From: Ferrimonas sediminicola
GTDB taxonomy: Bacteria > Pseudomonadota > Gammaproteobacteria > Enterobacterales > Shewanellaceae
Length of the DNA: 64,000 bases
Assembly (NCBI RefSeq): GCF_005116715.1
Contig: NZ_SWCI01000008.1
Coordinates: 104,992 to 168,991, forward strand
Direction: 5' to 3'
Part shown: piece by piece, positions 8,529 to 16,621 of the stretch
Numbering within the stretch: the stretch's first letter is position 1
Layout of the letters: the number at the start of each line of letters is the position of its first letter
Made by a program: the position numbers and the translations under genes
The notes under the pieces: generated by a model
The model's input: only the letters and a program-made list of their open reading frames with translations
The model's database searches: none
Told to the model about the DNA's origin: nothing

Positions 8529-10736
8529 TCAGAGCCTCTGTTGTGCCTGTTGGCGAGGACTCATCTGCTGTTTCTGCCGTTTGAGTGTGGCGACCGCCTG
8601 GTCCATCTCCATGGGCCGGTGATAGAAGAAGCCCTGGCAGATGACGTCCGGATAACCGGTGACGAAATGGTGTTGGGAGTTGGTTTCGATCCCCTCTGCG
8701 ATCACCTTAAGCTGGAGGTGGTTAGCCAGGGCAATGATGGTCTTGGCGATGCCGGTGTCCACCTGATCTGTCAGCACCCCTTCGATGAAGGAGCGGTCGA
8801 TCTTCAGTTCGTCCACGGGTAACCGCTTCAACTGATGCAAGCTGGAGTAACCGGTGCCGAAATCATCGATGGAGATGCGTACGCCAAAGCTCCGCAGTCG
8901 CTCCAGTGTTTGTGAGGCCTGCTCCTGGCTTTCAATGAAGGTGGTTTCGGTGATCTCGAAGGTAAAACAGGAGGGGGGAGTACCAACGTTGAGAATGTTG
9001 TCCTTGATGGTGTGGTAGAGGGAGGGCTCCTTCAGTTGCTTGGCAGACAGGTTGACCGACATCTGCACGTTGCGTCCAAGCACATTGGTAAAGGCACATT
9101 GAGCACGACAGGCCTGTTTGATCACCTCTGCGCCAATCTCCTGTATCAGATCCAGGTTTTCGGCCAACTGGATAAACCGGGCAGGGGCTTCGATCTCACT
9201 CTGGCTGCGACGCCACCTCAGTAGCGCTTCAAAGCCGATGATCACCCCGCTTCCGGGGCAGACCTGGGGCTGGTAGACCAGGAAGAACTGGTCCTTTGCC
9301 AAGGCACTTTTCAACTGCTTCTCCAGCTCCCTGCGTTCCAGCAGTTTGTACTCCATTGACTGGTTGAAGAAACTGATATTGGAGTTGAGCCCCTGATCCG
9401 ACTCCAGGGCGATGAGGGCCCGGCTCAGCAGGACATCGGCTTCCAGGCCATCCTTGATAACCAAGCTGATGCCAAATCGGCACTGGAGGGTGACCTCGCC
9501 ACCATTGACCGGGTAGGCCTTGGTCATGGCTCCCGCCAACTTATTGGCGGCGATCCAGACGTCGTTCATGCAGCTAAAGTTATCGATAGCCAGGCCAAAC
9601 GTGTCTTGGTCAAGCTGTCCCAACAGGTCGGTCTTTCGGCTGAGTGTTCGCAATTGGCTGGAGATCTGCTGCATCAGCTGCAGGTTGTCATCGGAGCTCA
9701 ATGTCAGTTGCAACTGCTTCAGTTGACTGAAACGGATGACAATCAGCGCTGACAATCCATTTTGGGCATGGAACAGCTGGTAACGCATGTGCAACTGCTT
9801 GAGAAAGCTTCTGCGGTTAAAGAGTCCGCTCCTCAAATCAGTTTGCTCCAGGGTGTTCATCTTGGCCTGGGTTTTGGCCAACTTCTCCCCCAGGTGCGAT
9901 GGGTGGCTAAAGATGTGGCGGTTGATATAGAAGAAGGAGAGGCTCAGTAGCAACAGGGTGCCGTAGGAGAGCAATATGGGGAAACTGAAATTTTGGTGCT
10001 CGCGGGCCAACTGCAGGTTCCAGGGGGCGAGCGGGTTCAGGGGCAGGGTCAGGGTATCCTGGTTGGGACCGAGCTGATCGCCGTAGAGAGTCGAGGCGTT
10101 GAGGCTGTGGGTCAGCGCCAGGGTCATTCCGGCACTGCGCAGTGCCGTTAGGCCGGTCTCCTGGGCAAATCTGTCCATCTCTACCATGGCGGTGACGAAT
10201 CCCCAGAATCGCTTGCCTTTGCTGCCGGGAAGAAAGACGGGCTTACGCAGGAAGAATGAGTAATTGGACTGAAGTGTCTTGTAGGGGCCGGACAGGACGG
10301 TTTGCTGGATATTGATGGCGTTGAGGACATCCTGTTGGCGCTTGTCATCCAGCAGCAGATTATGGCCTATGGCGCGGCGGTTGTTGCCCAGGGGATAGAT
10401 GGCTTTGACTATGGCGTCAGGGGCCAGCTGAAGGTTGGAGACCGCTGGAGCCAGAGCCAGATAGGTGGGTGCCAGGGTATTGAGCCGGGTTTGGCCGATC
10501 TCAGGGTTGGCCTGAATCTCCTGGTCAAGGGCGGTCAATATCGAGACAATATCGTCTAACTGACGATTAAGATCCGTCAACTGGTGTTGTGCGATGGCTT
10601 CCAGGTGCCACTGGTCGTTCTCTTGCCAACGTTGAAGCTGATCCTGAATGATGCCTCCCCCACAAAGGATGGTGATCAGGGTCAGCAGCCAGGGAGAGAG
10701 TGAGCGAGCAGGCAACCTGGGAAACATAGCACGCAT
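8529..10736 (-). CDS. CHASE - degenerate GGDEF - EAL c-di-GMP phosphodiesterase
   Basis: 735 aa. Membrane helix at about residues 15-35, periplasmic CHASE sensor (YPLGNNRRAIGHNLL, LSGPYKTLQ, FWGFVTAMVEMD), second helix about 258-280, then GGDEF-like and EAL domains. The diguanylate cyclase signature is lost (QLDQDTFGLAID where GGDEF should be), so this half is probably inactive or regulatory. The EAL domain keeps EALLRW, the N-x-S segment VNLSAKQL, DDFGTGYSSL and KIDRSFI, so it should hydrolyse c-di-GMP. The start could be M1 or M4. It is divergent from the PAS protein gene. Confidence 0.88.
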   Translation of the reverse strand: MRAMFPRLPARSLSPWLLTLITILCGGGIIQDQLQRWQENDQWHLEAIAQHQLTDLNRQLDDIVSILTALDQEIQANPEIGQTRLNTLAPTYLALAPAVSNLQLAPDAIVKAIYPLGNNRRAIGHNLLLDDKRQQDVLNAINIQQTVLSGPYKTLQSNYSFFLRKPVFLPGSKGKRFWGFVTAMVEMDRFAQETGLTALRSAGMTLALTHSLNASTLYGDQLGPNQDTLTLPLNPLAPWNLQLAREHQNFSFPILLSYGTLLLLSLSFFYINRHIFSHPSHLGEKLAKTQAKMNTLEQTDLRSGLFNRRSFLKQLHMRYQLFHAQNGLSALIVIRFSQLKQLQLTLSSDDNLQLMQQISSQLRTLSRKTDLLGQLDQDTFGLAIDNFSCMNDVWIAANKLAGAMTKAYPVNGGEVTLQCRFGISLVIKDGLEADVLLSRALIALESDQGLNSNISFFNQSMEYKLLERRELEKQLKSALAKDQFFLVYQPQVCPGSGVIIGFEALLRWRRSQSEIEAPARFIQLAENLDLIQEIGAEVIKQACRAQCAFTNVLGRNVQMSVNLSAKQLKEPSLYHTIKDNILNVGTPPSCFTFEITETTFIESQEQASQTLERLRSFGVRISIDDFGTGYSSLHQLKRLPVDELKIDRSFIEGVLTDQVDTGIAKTIIALANHLQLKVIAEGIETNSQHHFVTGYPDVICQGFFYHRPMEMDQAVATLKRQKQQMSPRQQAQQRL

Positions 10737-10998
10737 AAGATACCGTTGATAACCACTCCAATGTGATGAATGTGATTATATGTATTTAGCAACAATTGTG
10801 GTCAATATTCGCGTCAAATAATCCGATTTAGTTGAACTTGATCATGCTTGTTATTTCTCAAAACTGAGAAATAAACTCATTGGGGTTTATTGTTTGTTCT
10901 ACTTCAAATTAGACGCTCGAACTTATTTGTTTTTTGATTCACGTGTGATAATAATCCCCTGAGCAGGGATGAACCGTTTAAATTTTGAGAGCAGTTGA
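10737..10998. promoter_or_regulatory. divergent promoter region between EAL and PAS genes
   Basis: 262 bp, AT-rich compared with its neighbours. It holds an inverted repeat, AATAAAC (10870-10876) and GTTTATT (10885-10891), separated by 8 bp, which could be an operator. No confident -35/-10 pair was chosen. No ORF of note. Confidence 0.4.
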
Positions 10999-12750
10999 GT
11001 GATTGTTGAGCTTAGACGACTTTACCATTTCCCAACTCAGTTTCTAAGCCAGCAGGATGTGGCGGAACTGCAGACGCGGGCCAGGAGAAGGTTTGGCTTT
11101 GCCTTTCTGAAACTGAGCTTAGTGCTGCTGATCCTGCTCGGCCTGCTGGTGACGGGCAGCCATTATGGCACCTATCAAAGCAGCGTGGATGCCAAGCGGC
11201 GGGAGCTGGGTCAGACCGCTGTGCTGATTCATAACAGGGTAGGGCTGATCGAGCTGGCTCTGGATAGGGAGGTGGACGCCTTTTCCGCACACTTGGCGGC
11301 CGGCCTGGATCCGCGCAGTCGCAGTTTTTCTGTTCCCTCCAGCCTGTCGACCATCATCATGGCCCTGGGTTACGTGGATATGGGCACCTACAGTCAGGAG
11401 CTGTTCCTGAGGGCCAATGGGACAGAAAAATACCGCTACACCATGAGCCAGGCCGCCACCAGCGAGGAGCACTGGGCCAACTATTTCAAAGACCCGGACA
11501 GTCGCCAGGCGGTGTTCAGCATGGGGTCCCAACCCGATCAGGAATCCACCCTGTTTATCACTAAGCCTATCGTTATTCAGGGAGAGCTGATAGGGCTGTT
11601 GCAGCTTCATCTCGACAGTGCCCTGCTTGAATCCGACACCGTCAACCGTGGCAGCAATGACTGGATGATGTTTGCCAATGGCAGGGAGCTGTTTGGACGT
11701 GAGCTTGCTTACCCGATGCAGGCGCTGTCCGGCAGCAAGGTCGCCCAATGGGCCTTTTCCCACGGACCCTCTGGGGTCCTGCCGGTCAGGGCGGGGGTGC
11801 TGGCCTACCAGAATCTGGAGTTCCGGGCGAGAGAGGGGGAGCCCAACCCCCTGCGCATCAGCCTGGTGGCCCATGTTCCCTTCTGGAAGGGTTTGATCGA
11901 TAACCCTTCCTTCCTGGTGCTGTGCCTGGTCGGGATCGGGGTGATGTTGCTGGCCTGCATGGGCGTCGCCGCCATGTTCACCCTGATGAGGTTGCAGGGC
12001 TGGGTGGAGGGGATGGAGTCCAGGATTCAGGCGATGGCGTTTGAGTCAGGGGAGGGGATGATCATCAGGGACAAGCAGGGGGTTATCATCAATGCAAACA
12101 GGAGTTTTCTCAGCCTGACCGGCTATGCCAAGGAGCAGCTAACCTGCACCAGCCGAAGCTTTATCGATCAGGATCAGCTTCAACCCAAACTGCACCAGGC
12201 ACTGGTGAGGGAGCTGGAACGCTCCAGCTACTGGCAAGGCGAGGTACAGGTCCGAGATTGTAATGATGACACCGTGCCGTGTCAGCTGACCATGGCTGCG
12301 GTGATGGATGATGACGACAGACTGGGTTATATCGTAGAAAACTACTCGGATCTGACTCGCATCAAAGCACAGGAGAGCGAGCTAAGGGTGGCGGCGGCGG
12401 CTTTCGATTGCCACAATGCGTTGGCGGTCACCGATGCCGATGGTCGTTTCAAGAAGGTCAACCGCGCCTTTGAGCAGCTGACCGGCTACGATCAGAGCGA
12501 AGTGCTGGGTCATCGCCCCAATATCCTCAGGTCGGGTCGTCATGATGCTGAGTTCTTTCAAGGGTTGTGGCGTGAGCTTAGCCAAACCGGCTGCTGGCGC
12601 GGAGTAATCTGGAACCGGCGAAAAGATGGGTCAATCTACCCAGAAATGAAGGTGATCTCCGCCGTACGGTCAAAAGAGGGGCGGGTGACCCACTATGTTT
12701 CCATCGGCAGTGAACTTGCCCTGTCGTCGGTGCCCTCCCCCAAGGAGTGA
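10999..12750 (+). CDS. membrane sensor protein with two PAS domains and no output domain
   Basis: 583 aa from a GTG. Helix at about residues 33-56, a periplasmic ligand-binding region of about 240 residues, second helix about 303-330, then two PAS domains: PAS1 (AMAFESGEGMIIRDKQGVII...LTGYAKEQL) and PAS2 (DCHNALAVTDADGRFKKVNR...LTGYDQSEVLGHRPNIL) with a PAC segment (GVIWNRRKDGSIYPE). The reading frame ends right after PAS2, so there is no kinase, GGDEF, EAL or methyl-accepting domain. It may signal through a partner, for example the divergent EAL protein, or be the remnant of a longer protein. Confidence 0.82.
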   Translation: MIVELRRLYHFPTQFLSQQDVAELQTRARRRFGFAFLKLSLVLLILLGLLVTGSHYGTYQSSVDAKRRELGQTAVLIHNRVGLIELALDREVDAFSAHLAAGLDPRSRSFSVPSSLSTIIMALGYVDMGTYSQELFLRANGTEKYRYTMSQAATSEEHWANYFKDPDSRQAVFSMGSQPDQESTLFITKPIVIQGELIGLLQLHLDSALLESDTVNRGSNDWMMFANGRELFGRELAYPMQALSGSKVAQWAFSHGPSGVLPVRAGVLAYQNLEFRAREGEPNPLRISLVAHVPFWKGLIDNPSFLVLCLVGIGVMLLACMGVAAMFTLMRLQGWVEGMESRIQAMAFESGEGMIIRDKQGVIINANRSFLSLTGYAKEQLTCTSRSFIDQDQLQPKLHQALVRELERSSYWQGEVQVRDCNDDTVPCQLTMAAVMDDDDRLGYIVENYSDLTRIKAQESELRVAAAAFDCHNALAVTDADGRFKKVNRAFEQLTGYDQSEVLGHRPNILRSGRHDAEFFQGLWRELSQTGCWRGVIWNRRKDGSIYPEMKVISAVRSKEGRVTHYVSIGSELALSSVPSPKE

Positions 12751-12969
12751 GCCACACGCTATGCTTCGATGCGGCCTATACTTATAGGTGAAATGAATAG
12801 GAAATTCTGACAAGGTTCCACAGGCTTTGCCATGAGTGCTCGGGGTAGTGTGAGAACCTGTTGCTCAGGGAGGAGGTGTTCGGCGATGGGCCGGCGCTAA
12901 GTGCAAACTGCTGAGAGAGGGGAGGCGCGGCCTGAGGTACACCTTCATACAGGCATACAGGAGGTGCTC

Positions 12970-13080
12970 ATGGACTGGTACTACATCACCCATGTGTTGT
13001 TCACCAAAGATATCCTGGGTCAACTGCTGCTTATCGTTTCCATAGTGGCTTTCGTTTACTGGACCGCGACCCGCACCTGA
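12970..13080 (+). CDS. 36-aa single-pass membrane microprotein
   Basis: A strong ribosome site (AGGAGGTG) sits 5 nt before the ATG. The product starts MDWYYITHVLFTKD, has one hydrophobic helix (ILGQLLLIVSIVAFVYW) and ends TATRT. The predicted topology is a short N-terminal head, one helix and a small positive tail. The family is not recognised. Support comes from the near-ideal ribosome site and membrane character; there is no homology evidence. Confidence 0.5.
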   Translation: MDWYYITHVLFTKDILGQLLLIVSIVAFVYWTATRT

Positions 13081-13361
13081 ACCGGCGCCAATCTGGCGTC
13101 AGCGGCAGCTATCGCCGCTGTCTGTCGACAATGGCAATCTTGCCTAGCGATCATTGACCTCCTGTCCCCACCTGTTAGCTTCTTTGTCTGGCTTGGTATA
13201 CGGGCCAATAAAGCGCATCAAGGATGAGCATTTTTCTAACCTCAATGGCACCACTGCTGCCGGCGTCCCGGTCCCGCGATGTTCACTGCCTATCTCAGGC
13301 AGGGATCCCTCCGCTGGGCTCAGGCCGAGGCGCTGACCTGCCAGTCATCATGGAGAGAGCA
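13081..13361. other. intergenic stretch without a supported gene
   Basis: About 280 bp follow the microprotein. Open frames here lack ribosome sites and have unconvincing composition. Only GGAGAG at 13352-13357, the ribosome site of the next gene, stands out. Confidence 0.4.
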
Positions 13362-14029
13362 ATGACGAAGGGAGTCATAACCGGCTTTATCGGGGGCGTG
13401 CTCACCGCCGTGGTTGGCCTCTATTGTGCGGAGCGTCTTGGATCTCCGGTGTCGAAGGGCTGGGAACGGCTGGGGCCACCGGCGGCGGGAAACCCATGGC
13501 AACGGAGAAGACCGTCAATCAGGATATTGCCCCCCATCCACTGGAGCAGAGGCTGGAGGCTGCGGCTGCCAAGCCGATCAGGATCGCCGTCAATCCCGGG
13601 AGCGCGGCGGAACCGGATTTCGACGCCCTGGTGAGGGATCAGCGTGTCGACGCTTCGGCGCTGTATCCGCTGATCAGCGCAACACGCTTTGATGCCGTTT
13701 TGGACAAGTTTGACGTCCAGGGGCAGCCGTCGGAAGAGGTGGCCCAGTTTCAGGCCCGCATCGAGGAGTTTATCCTTGCCTCAGAGATCAACCCCTTGCT
13801 CCAGGATGCCCGGGTTGCCTGTAACAATGACCTCTGCCTGGCGGAGTTCTCCTCGCTCTCCGGGCCTCAGTTGCAGGGTTTTGTCCAGGAGTTCCTAAGC
13901 GGAGCGGAGAGCCCCCTTCATCCGGGGGGCACCGTCACCCGTTATGAGAGGGAGGGGGATGGACGCCACTGCATCCGATTGGCGTTTAACTCAGATCCGG
14001 AGATTGTCGCCCTGATGATGCCACGGTAG
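13362..14029 (+). CDS. membrane-anchored or exported protein of unknown function, apparent frameshift
   Basis: A well-placed ATG (GGAGAG 4 nt upstream) opens a frame encoding a signal or anchor (MTKGVITGFIGGVLTAVVGL). That frame becomes implausible (Arg/Pro/Trp-rich) after about base 13480. A second frame, one base back, runs as a normal acidic protein from about 13450 to the stop at 14029 (KTVNQDIAPHPLEQRL...HCIRLAFNSDPEIVALMMPR). One missing base near 13440-13490 would join them. Otherwise a shorter gene starts at the ATG at 13496. Two close cysteines (ACNNDLC) could form a disulfide. No family recognised. A terminator-like hairpin follows. Confidence 0.55.
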
Positions 14030-14045
14030 TTGAACGTCATTGTTC

Positions 14046-14073
14046 AAAAATTAGGCGGTAATGCCTAATTTTT
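14046..14073 (+). terminator. rho-independent terminator-like hairpin
   Basis: A perfect 11-bp inverted repeat (AAAAATTAGGC / GCCTAATTTTT) with a 6-nt loop lies 17 bp after the stop at 14029. The right arm ends in five T. The stem is AT-rich, so strength is moderate. Confidence 0.6.
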
Positions 14074-14225
14074 CAGTTTACCCTCAGATCAGGTTGGTGA
14101 TCAGGGCCTGAGATCAGGAGGCGGTGATCACTGTCGTTCAGCCATGGAGACCGGCTGTCCCCAAGGGAGGACCTGGCTGCTGTCACGGTCTGGGGGGCAA
14201 GCTTCGGGTACAGGAGGGGGGGGTT

Positions 14226-14393
14226 ATGACCGTATCCTCAACTGCAGTGACCGCACTTATCCATTTTTGTCTGACGCTGTTGGTGGTTCTGGCGTTGCTG
14301 CTCGGCTGGATCTGGCGGGTCAGCTGGCGTTTCGACGTGCCCAGGGGCATCACCGACAAGGCGATCGACGACGATCTCCACTATCACTCGTGA
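14226..14393 (+). CDS. 55-aa single-pass membrane protein
   Basis: The ATG follows AGGAGGGGGGG, a strong ribosome site; a longer in-frame reading from 14124 has no such site and a non-protein-like N-terminus. The product has one helix (ALIHFCLTLLVVLALLLGWIW) and a polar cytoplasmic-type tail (RFDVPRGITDKAIDDDLHYHS) rich in acidic residues and His. Not recognised. It resembles in size the small subunits of respiratory complexes, but nothing nearby identifies a partner. Confidence 0.55.
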   Translation: MTVSSTAVTALIHFCLTLLVVLALLLGWIWRVSWRFDVPRGITDKAIDDDLHYHS

Positions 14394-14484
14394 GAACCGA
14401 GGGGGGCGGTCCGAGCGGGGCTCGCCCCGGCGGGACGGGTCTGATAGTCTGACAGGCTCAGATTTAGTGGATTCGTGTCACTCA

Positions 14485-14940
14485 ATGAACTATCAAGCTG
14501 TCTCCTCCGTTCTGTTTGTCTGCCTGGGCAACATCTGCCGCTCCCCCACCGCCGAGGCGGTGTTCCGTCACCGCTTTCAGGGAGCGGGGTTGGCCTTGGA
14601 ACTGGACTCCGCCGGCACCGATGCCTATCACGCCGGTGAACGACCGGACCGGCGCTCCGCCTCCGCCGGCAGGCTCCGGGGATATGACTTCTCCGGCATC
14701 CGTGCCCGCCAGGTGACCGCCGAGGATTTCGAGCGTTTCGACCTGATCCTGGCGGCCGACAGCAGTAACCTGCGCGATCTGCGCGCCCGCTGTCCGGGCC
14801 ACCTGGCCTACAAGCTGGATAGGATCGTCCACGCCGGCGAGGTGCCCGACCCCTATTACGGCGGCAGTGAGGGCTTCGAGCTGGTGCTGGACCTGCTGGA
14901 GCAGGCGGCGGACCGCTGGATAGAGCGTCTGGGGCACTAA
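14485..14940 (+). CDS. low-molecular-weight protein-tyrosine phosphatase
   Basis: 151 aa from the ATG that places the catalytic P-loop at its usual distance (CLGNICRS, Cys13 and Arg19 of the C-x5-R-S motif). The general-acid loop DPYYGG (about residue 121) is present. The family hydrolyses phosphotyrosine; some members act with Wzc-type kinases in polysaccharide export, but no capsule genes are nearby here. The length is normal for the family. No strong ribosome site is seen, and an upstream in-frame GTG at 14467 is possible. Confidence 0.9.
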   Translation: MNYQAVSSVLFVCLGNICRSPTAEAVFRHRFQGAGLALELDSAGTDAYHAGERPDRRSASAGRLRGYDFSGIRARQVTAEDFERFDLILAADSSNLRDLRARCPGHLAYKLDRIVHAGEVPDPYYGGSEGFELVLDLLEQAADRWIERLGH

Positions 14941-14957
14941 AGAGGGACGTAGGAAAG

Positions 14958-14986
14958 AAAAAGCCGGCTCAGTGAGCCGGCTTTTT
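14958..14986. terminator. bidirectional rho-independent terminator
   Basis: A 13-bp perfect inverted repeat (AAAAAGCCGGCTC / GAGCCGGCTTTTT) with a 3-nt loop lies between the phosphatase gene and the convergent thioredoxin-like gene. A and T runs on both sides let it serve both strands. Confidence 0.88.
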
Positions 14987-15012
14987 AGTGCCCGATTGGG
15001 GGCAGCACGCCC

Positions 15013-16389
15013 TTAGGCTTGTCTGCGCTCCCAGCGGCGCTTGATGGGCACGATGATGGCGGTGGCAGCGATGGCTCCCAGGATCATGCCGATGGCCACT
15101 ACCGGGCTTTGCAGGGCGTTGGGGTTGACCGCCAGGGTACCGCCCAGGGACAGCATCATCACGCCGGACATCAGTTTCAGGGTCTGTCCCTCCTTCTCGG
15201 TCAGCTTGCGCTTGCCCATGGTCATGGCGAACACGGTGACGATCGCCGCCAGCGGGATCACGTACACCACGTTATACATCACCAGGTAGAGATAGCGGGT
15301 GCTATCGGTCATCTCATGCATGGAGAGCACGCTGGTGTAGATCATCGGGAAGCCGGCGGTGCACAGCAACTCGTAGGCGTTGGCCAGGATCGCCAGCACG
15401 GTGGCGCCGACGATCATCGCCGCCAGGCTGGAGGCACTGGAGAGCTTGCCCATCCGCTTGATCAAACCGGTGCGGTTCTCCGCCGACATGGACAGGGAGA
15501 TCTCGCCCCGTTGCAGGAAGAACTCCTTGATGTTGATGCCACCCGCGACGATGGCCAGCATTCCCGCCGCCAGGATGATCCAGCCGCCGTCGGCGCCGTC
15601 CCCCAGCAGCTGGAACAGGTTTAGCCAGGCGGTCATAAACAGGAAGTAGATAAGACCAGAGAAGAACACGAAGATGCCGCCGACGATCAGCATGCGGCCG
15701 CGACTCTTGGCGTTCACCATCACGCTGAGCAGGAACAGCAGCACGAAGAAGGCGCAGGGGTTAAAGGCGTCCACCCCGGCCAGTACCACGGTCAACGCCG
15801 GCAGCGAAAGCTTCTCGGGATTGACCACGCCGATAAGGGGCAGCTCCACCGGTTGCACCGCAGGGGCGTTCATGTCGGTCACGCCGCAGGTGCCCTCCTC
15901 ACCGTCGCCGCACTGGGCACCCAGATCCAGCGGGGCATCCATGTCGAGGCTGTCGCTGGCCACCATGTCGACGCCACTGAGGCTGCCTCCCAGGCGCTGA
16001 TAGCAGGCGCGCAGCTGGTTCTCCAGGAACTGGCCGGTGGTTTGTTCGCTGGTGTAGCCAACGATGGGGGTGCCACACACCGCCATAAAGGGCACAGAGT
16101 TGGGGGCGGTGCCGGTCAGTTCGGCCACCCTCTGCCAATGGGCCCGGGTACCGGCGTCCTGTACCTTGTAATCCTTGAGGTCGATCCAGGGGTAGTGGGG
16201 CAGCAGCTCCTCCTCGATGAAGGGGTGAGCCTCGGCGCAGTGGGGACAGGTCTCGGACCAGAAGAAGTAGAGGGTCACCCTGGGTTGGCCCGCACTGTCA
16301 TGGGTGAACCAGTCCGCGTCGGCGGCCTGGCTCAGGGGGGAGAGGAAGACGAGTAACAGGCCCAAAAGCAGGCCTCTGATGGGATTCAT
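15013..16389 (-). CDS. thioredoxin-like / CcdA-DsbD-like membrane thiol-disulfide protein
   Basis: 458 aa. Signal peptide, then a periplasmic thioredoxin-like domain with CPHC (Cys48, Cys51) in a FFWSETCPHC context and a cis-Pro segment (SVPFMAV). It is followed by six or more membrane helices of the CcdA/DsbD transmembrane type, with NPCAFFVLLFLL and a second Cys in ELLCTAGFP forming the expected redox pair. This likely passes reductant from the cytoplasm to periplasmic thiols, a step needed for reduced CxxCH motifs before haem ligation. The fusion order (soluble domain first) differs from DsbD. Substrate unknown. Confidence 0.82.
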   Translation of the reverse strand: MNPIRGLLLGLLLVFLSPLSQAADADWFTHDSAGQPRVTLYFFWSETCPHCAEAHPFIEEELLPHYPWIDLKDYKVQDAGTRAHWQRVAELTGTAPNSVPFMAVCGTPIVGYTSEQTTGQFLENQLRACYQRLGGSLSGVDMVASDSLDMDAPLDLGAQCGDGEEGTCGVTDMNAPAVQPVELPLIGVVNPEKLSLPALTVVLAGVDAFNPCAFFVLLFLLSVMVNAKSRGRMLIVGGIFVFFSGLIYFLFMTAWLNLFQLLGDGADGGWIILAAGMLAIVAGGINIKEFFLQRGEISLSMSAENRTGLIKRMGKLSSASSLAAMIVGATVLAILANAYELLCTAGFPMIYTSVLSMHEMTDSTRYLYLVMYNVVYVIPLAAIVTVFAMTMGKRKLTEKEGQTLKLMSGVMMLSLGGTLAVNPNALQSPVVAIGMILGAIAATAIIVPIKRRWERRQA

Positions 16390-16570
16390 CGAGAATCACT
16401 CCTAAAACCGATTAACTACCATGTTAGTTTTCACTCTAAGGTGCGGAGTTCAGTGTTGGTAAAGGATTTTTATCAGGATGTTATCCAAGCCACGTTTTGG
16501 GCGACTTTCCATCGAAAAAGATGCAAAGGCGCACAGATTGTGATGCGGGGCAGCGGCTGACACCGCGGGC

Positions 16571-16602
16571 AAAAAAAAACCGACAGCCTGGGCTGTCGGT
16601 TT
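16571..16602 (-). terminator. rho-independent terminator of rne
   Basis: The inverted repeat AACCGACAGCC / GGCTGTCGGTT sits 20 bp beyond the rne stop. On the minus strand it is followed by a run of T (nine A on the plus strand). Confidence 0.88.
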
Positions 16603-16621
16603 CTGTGCGGGTTGAGCGCGC

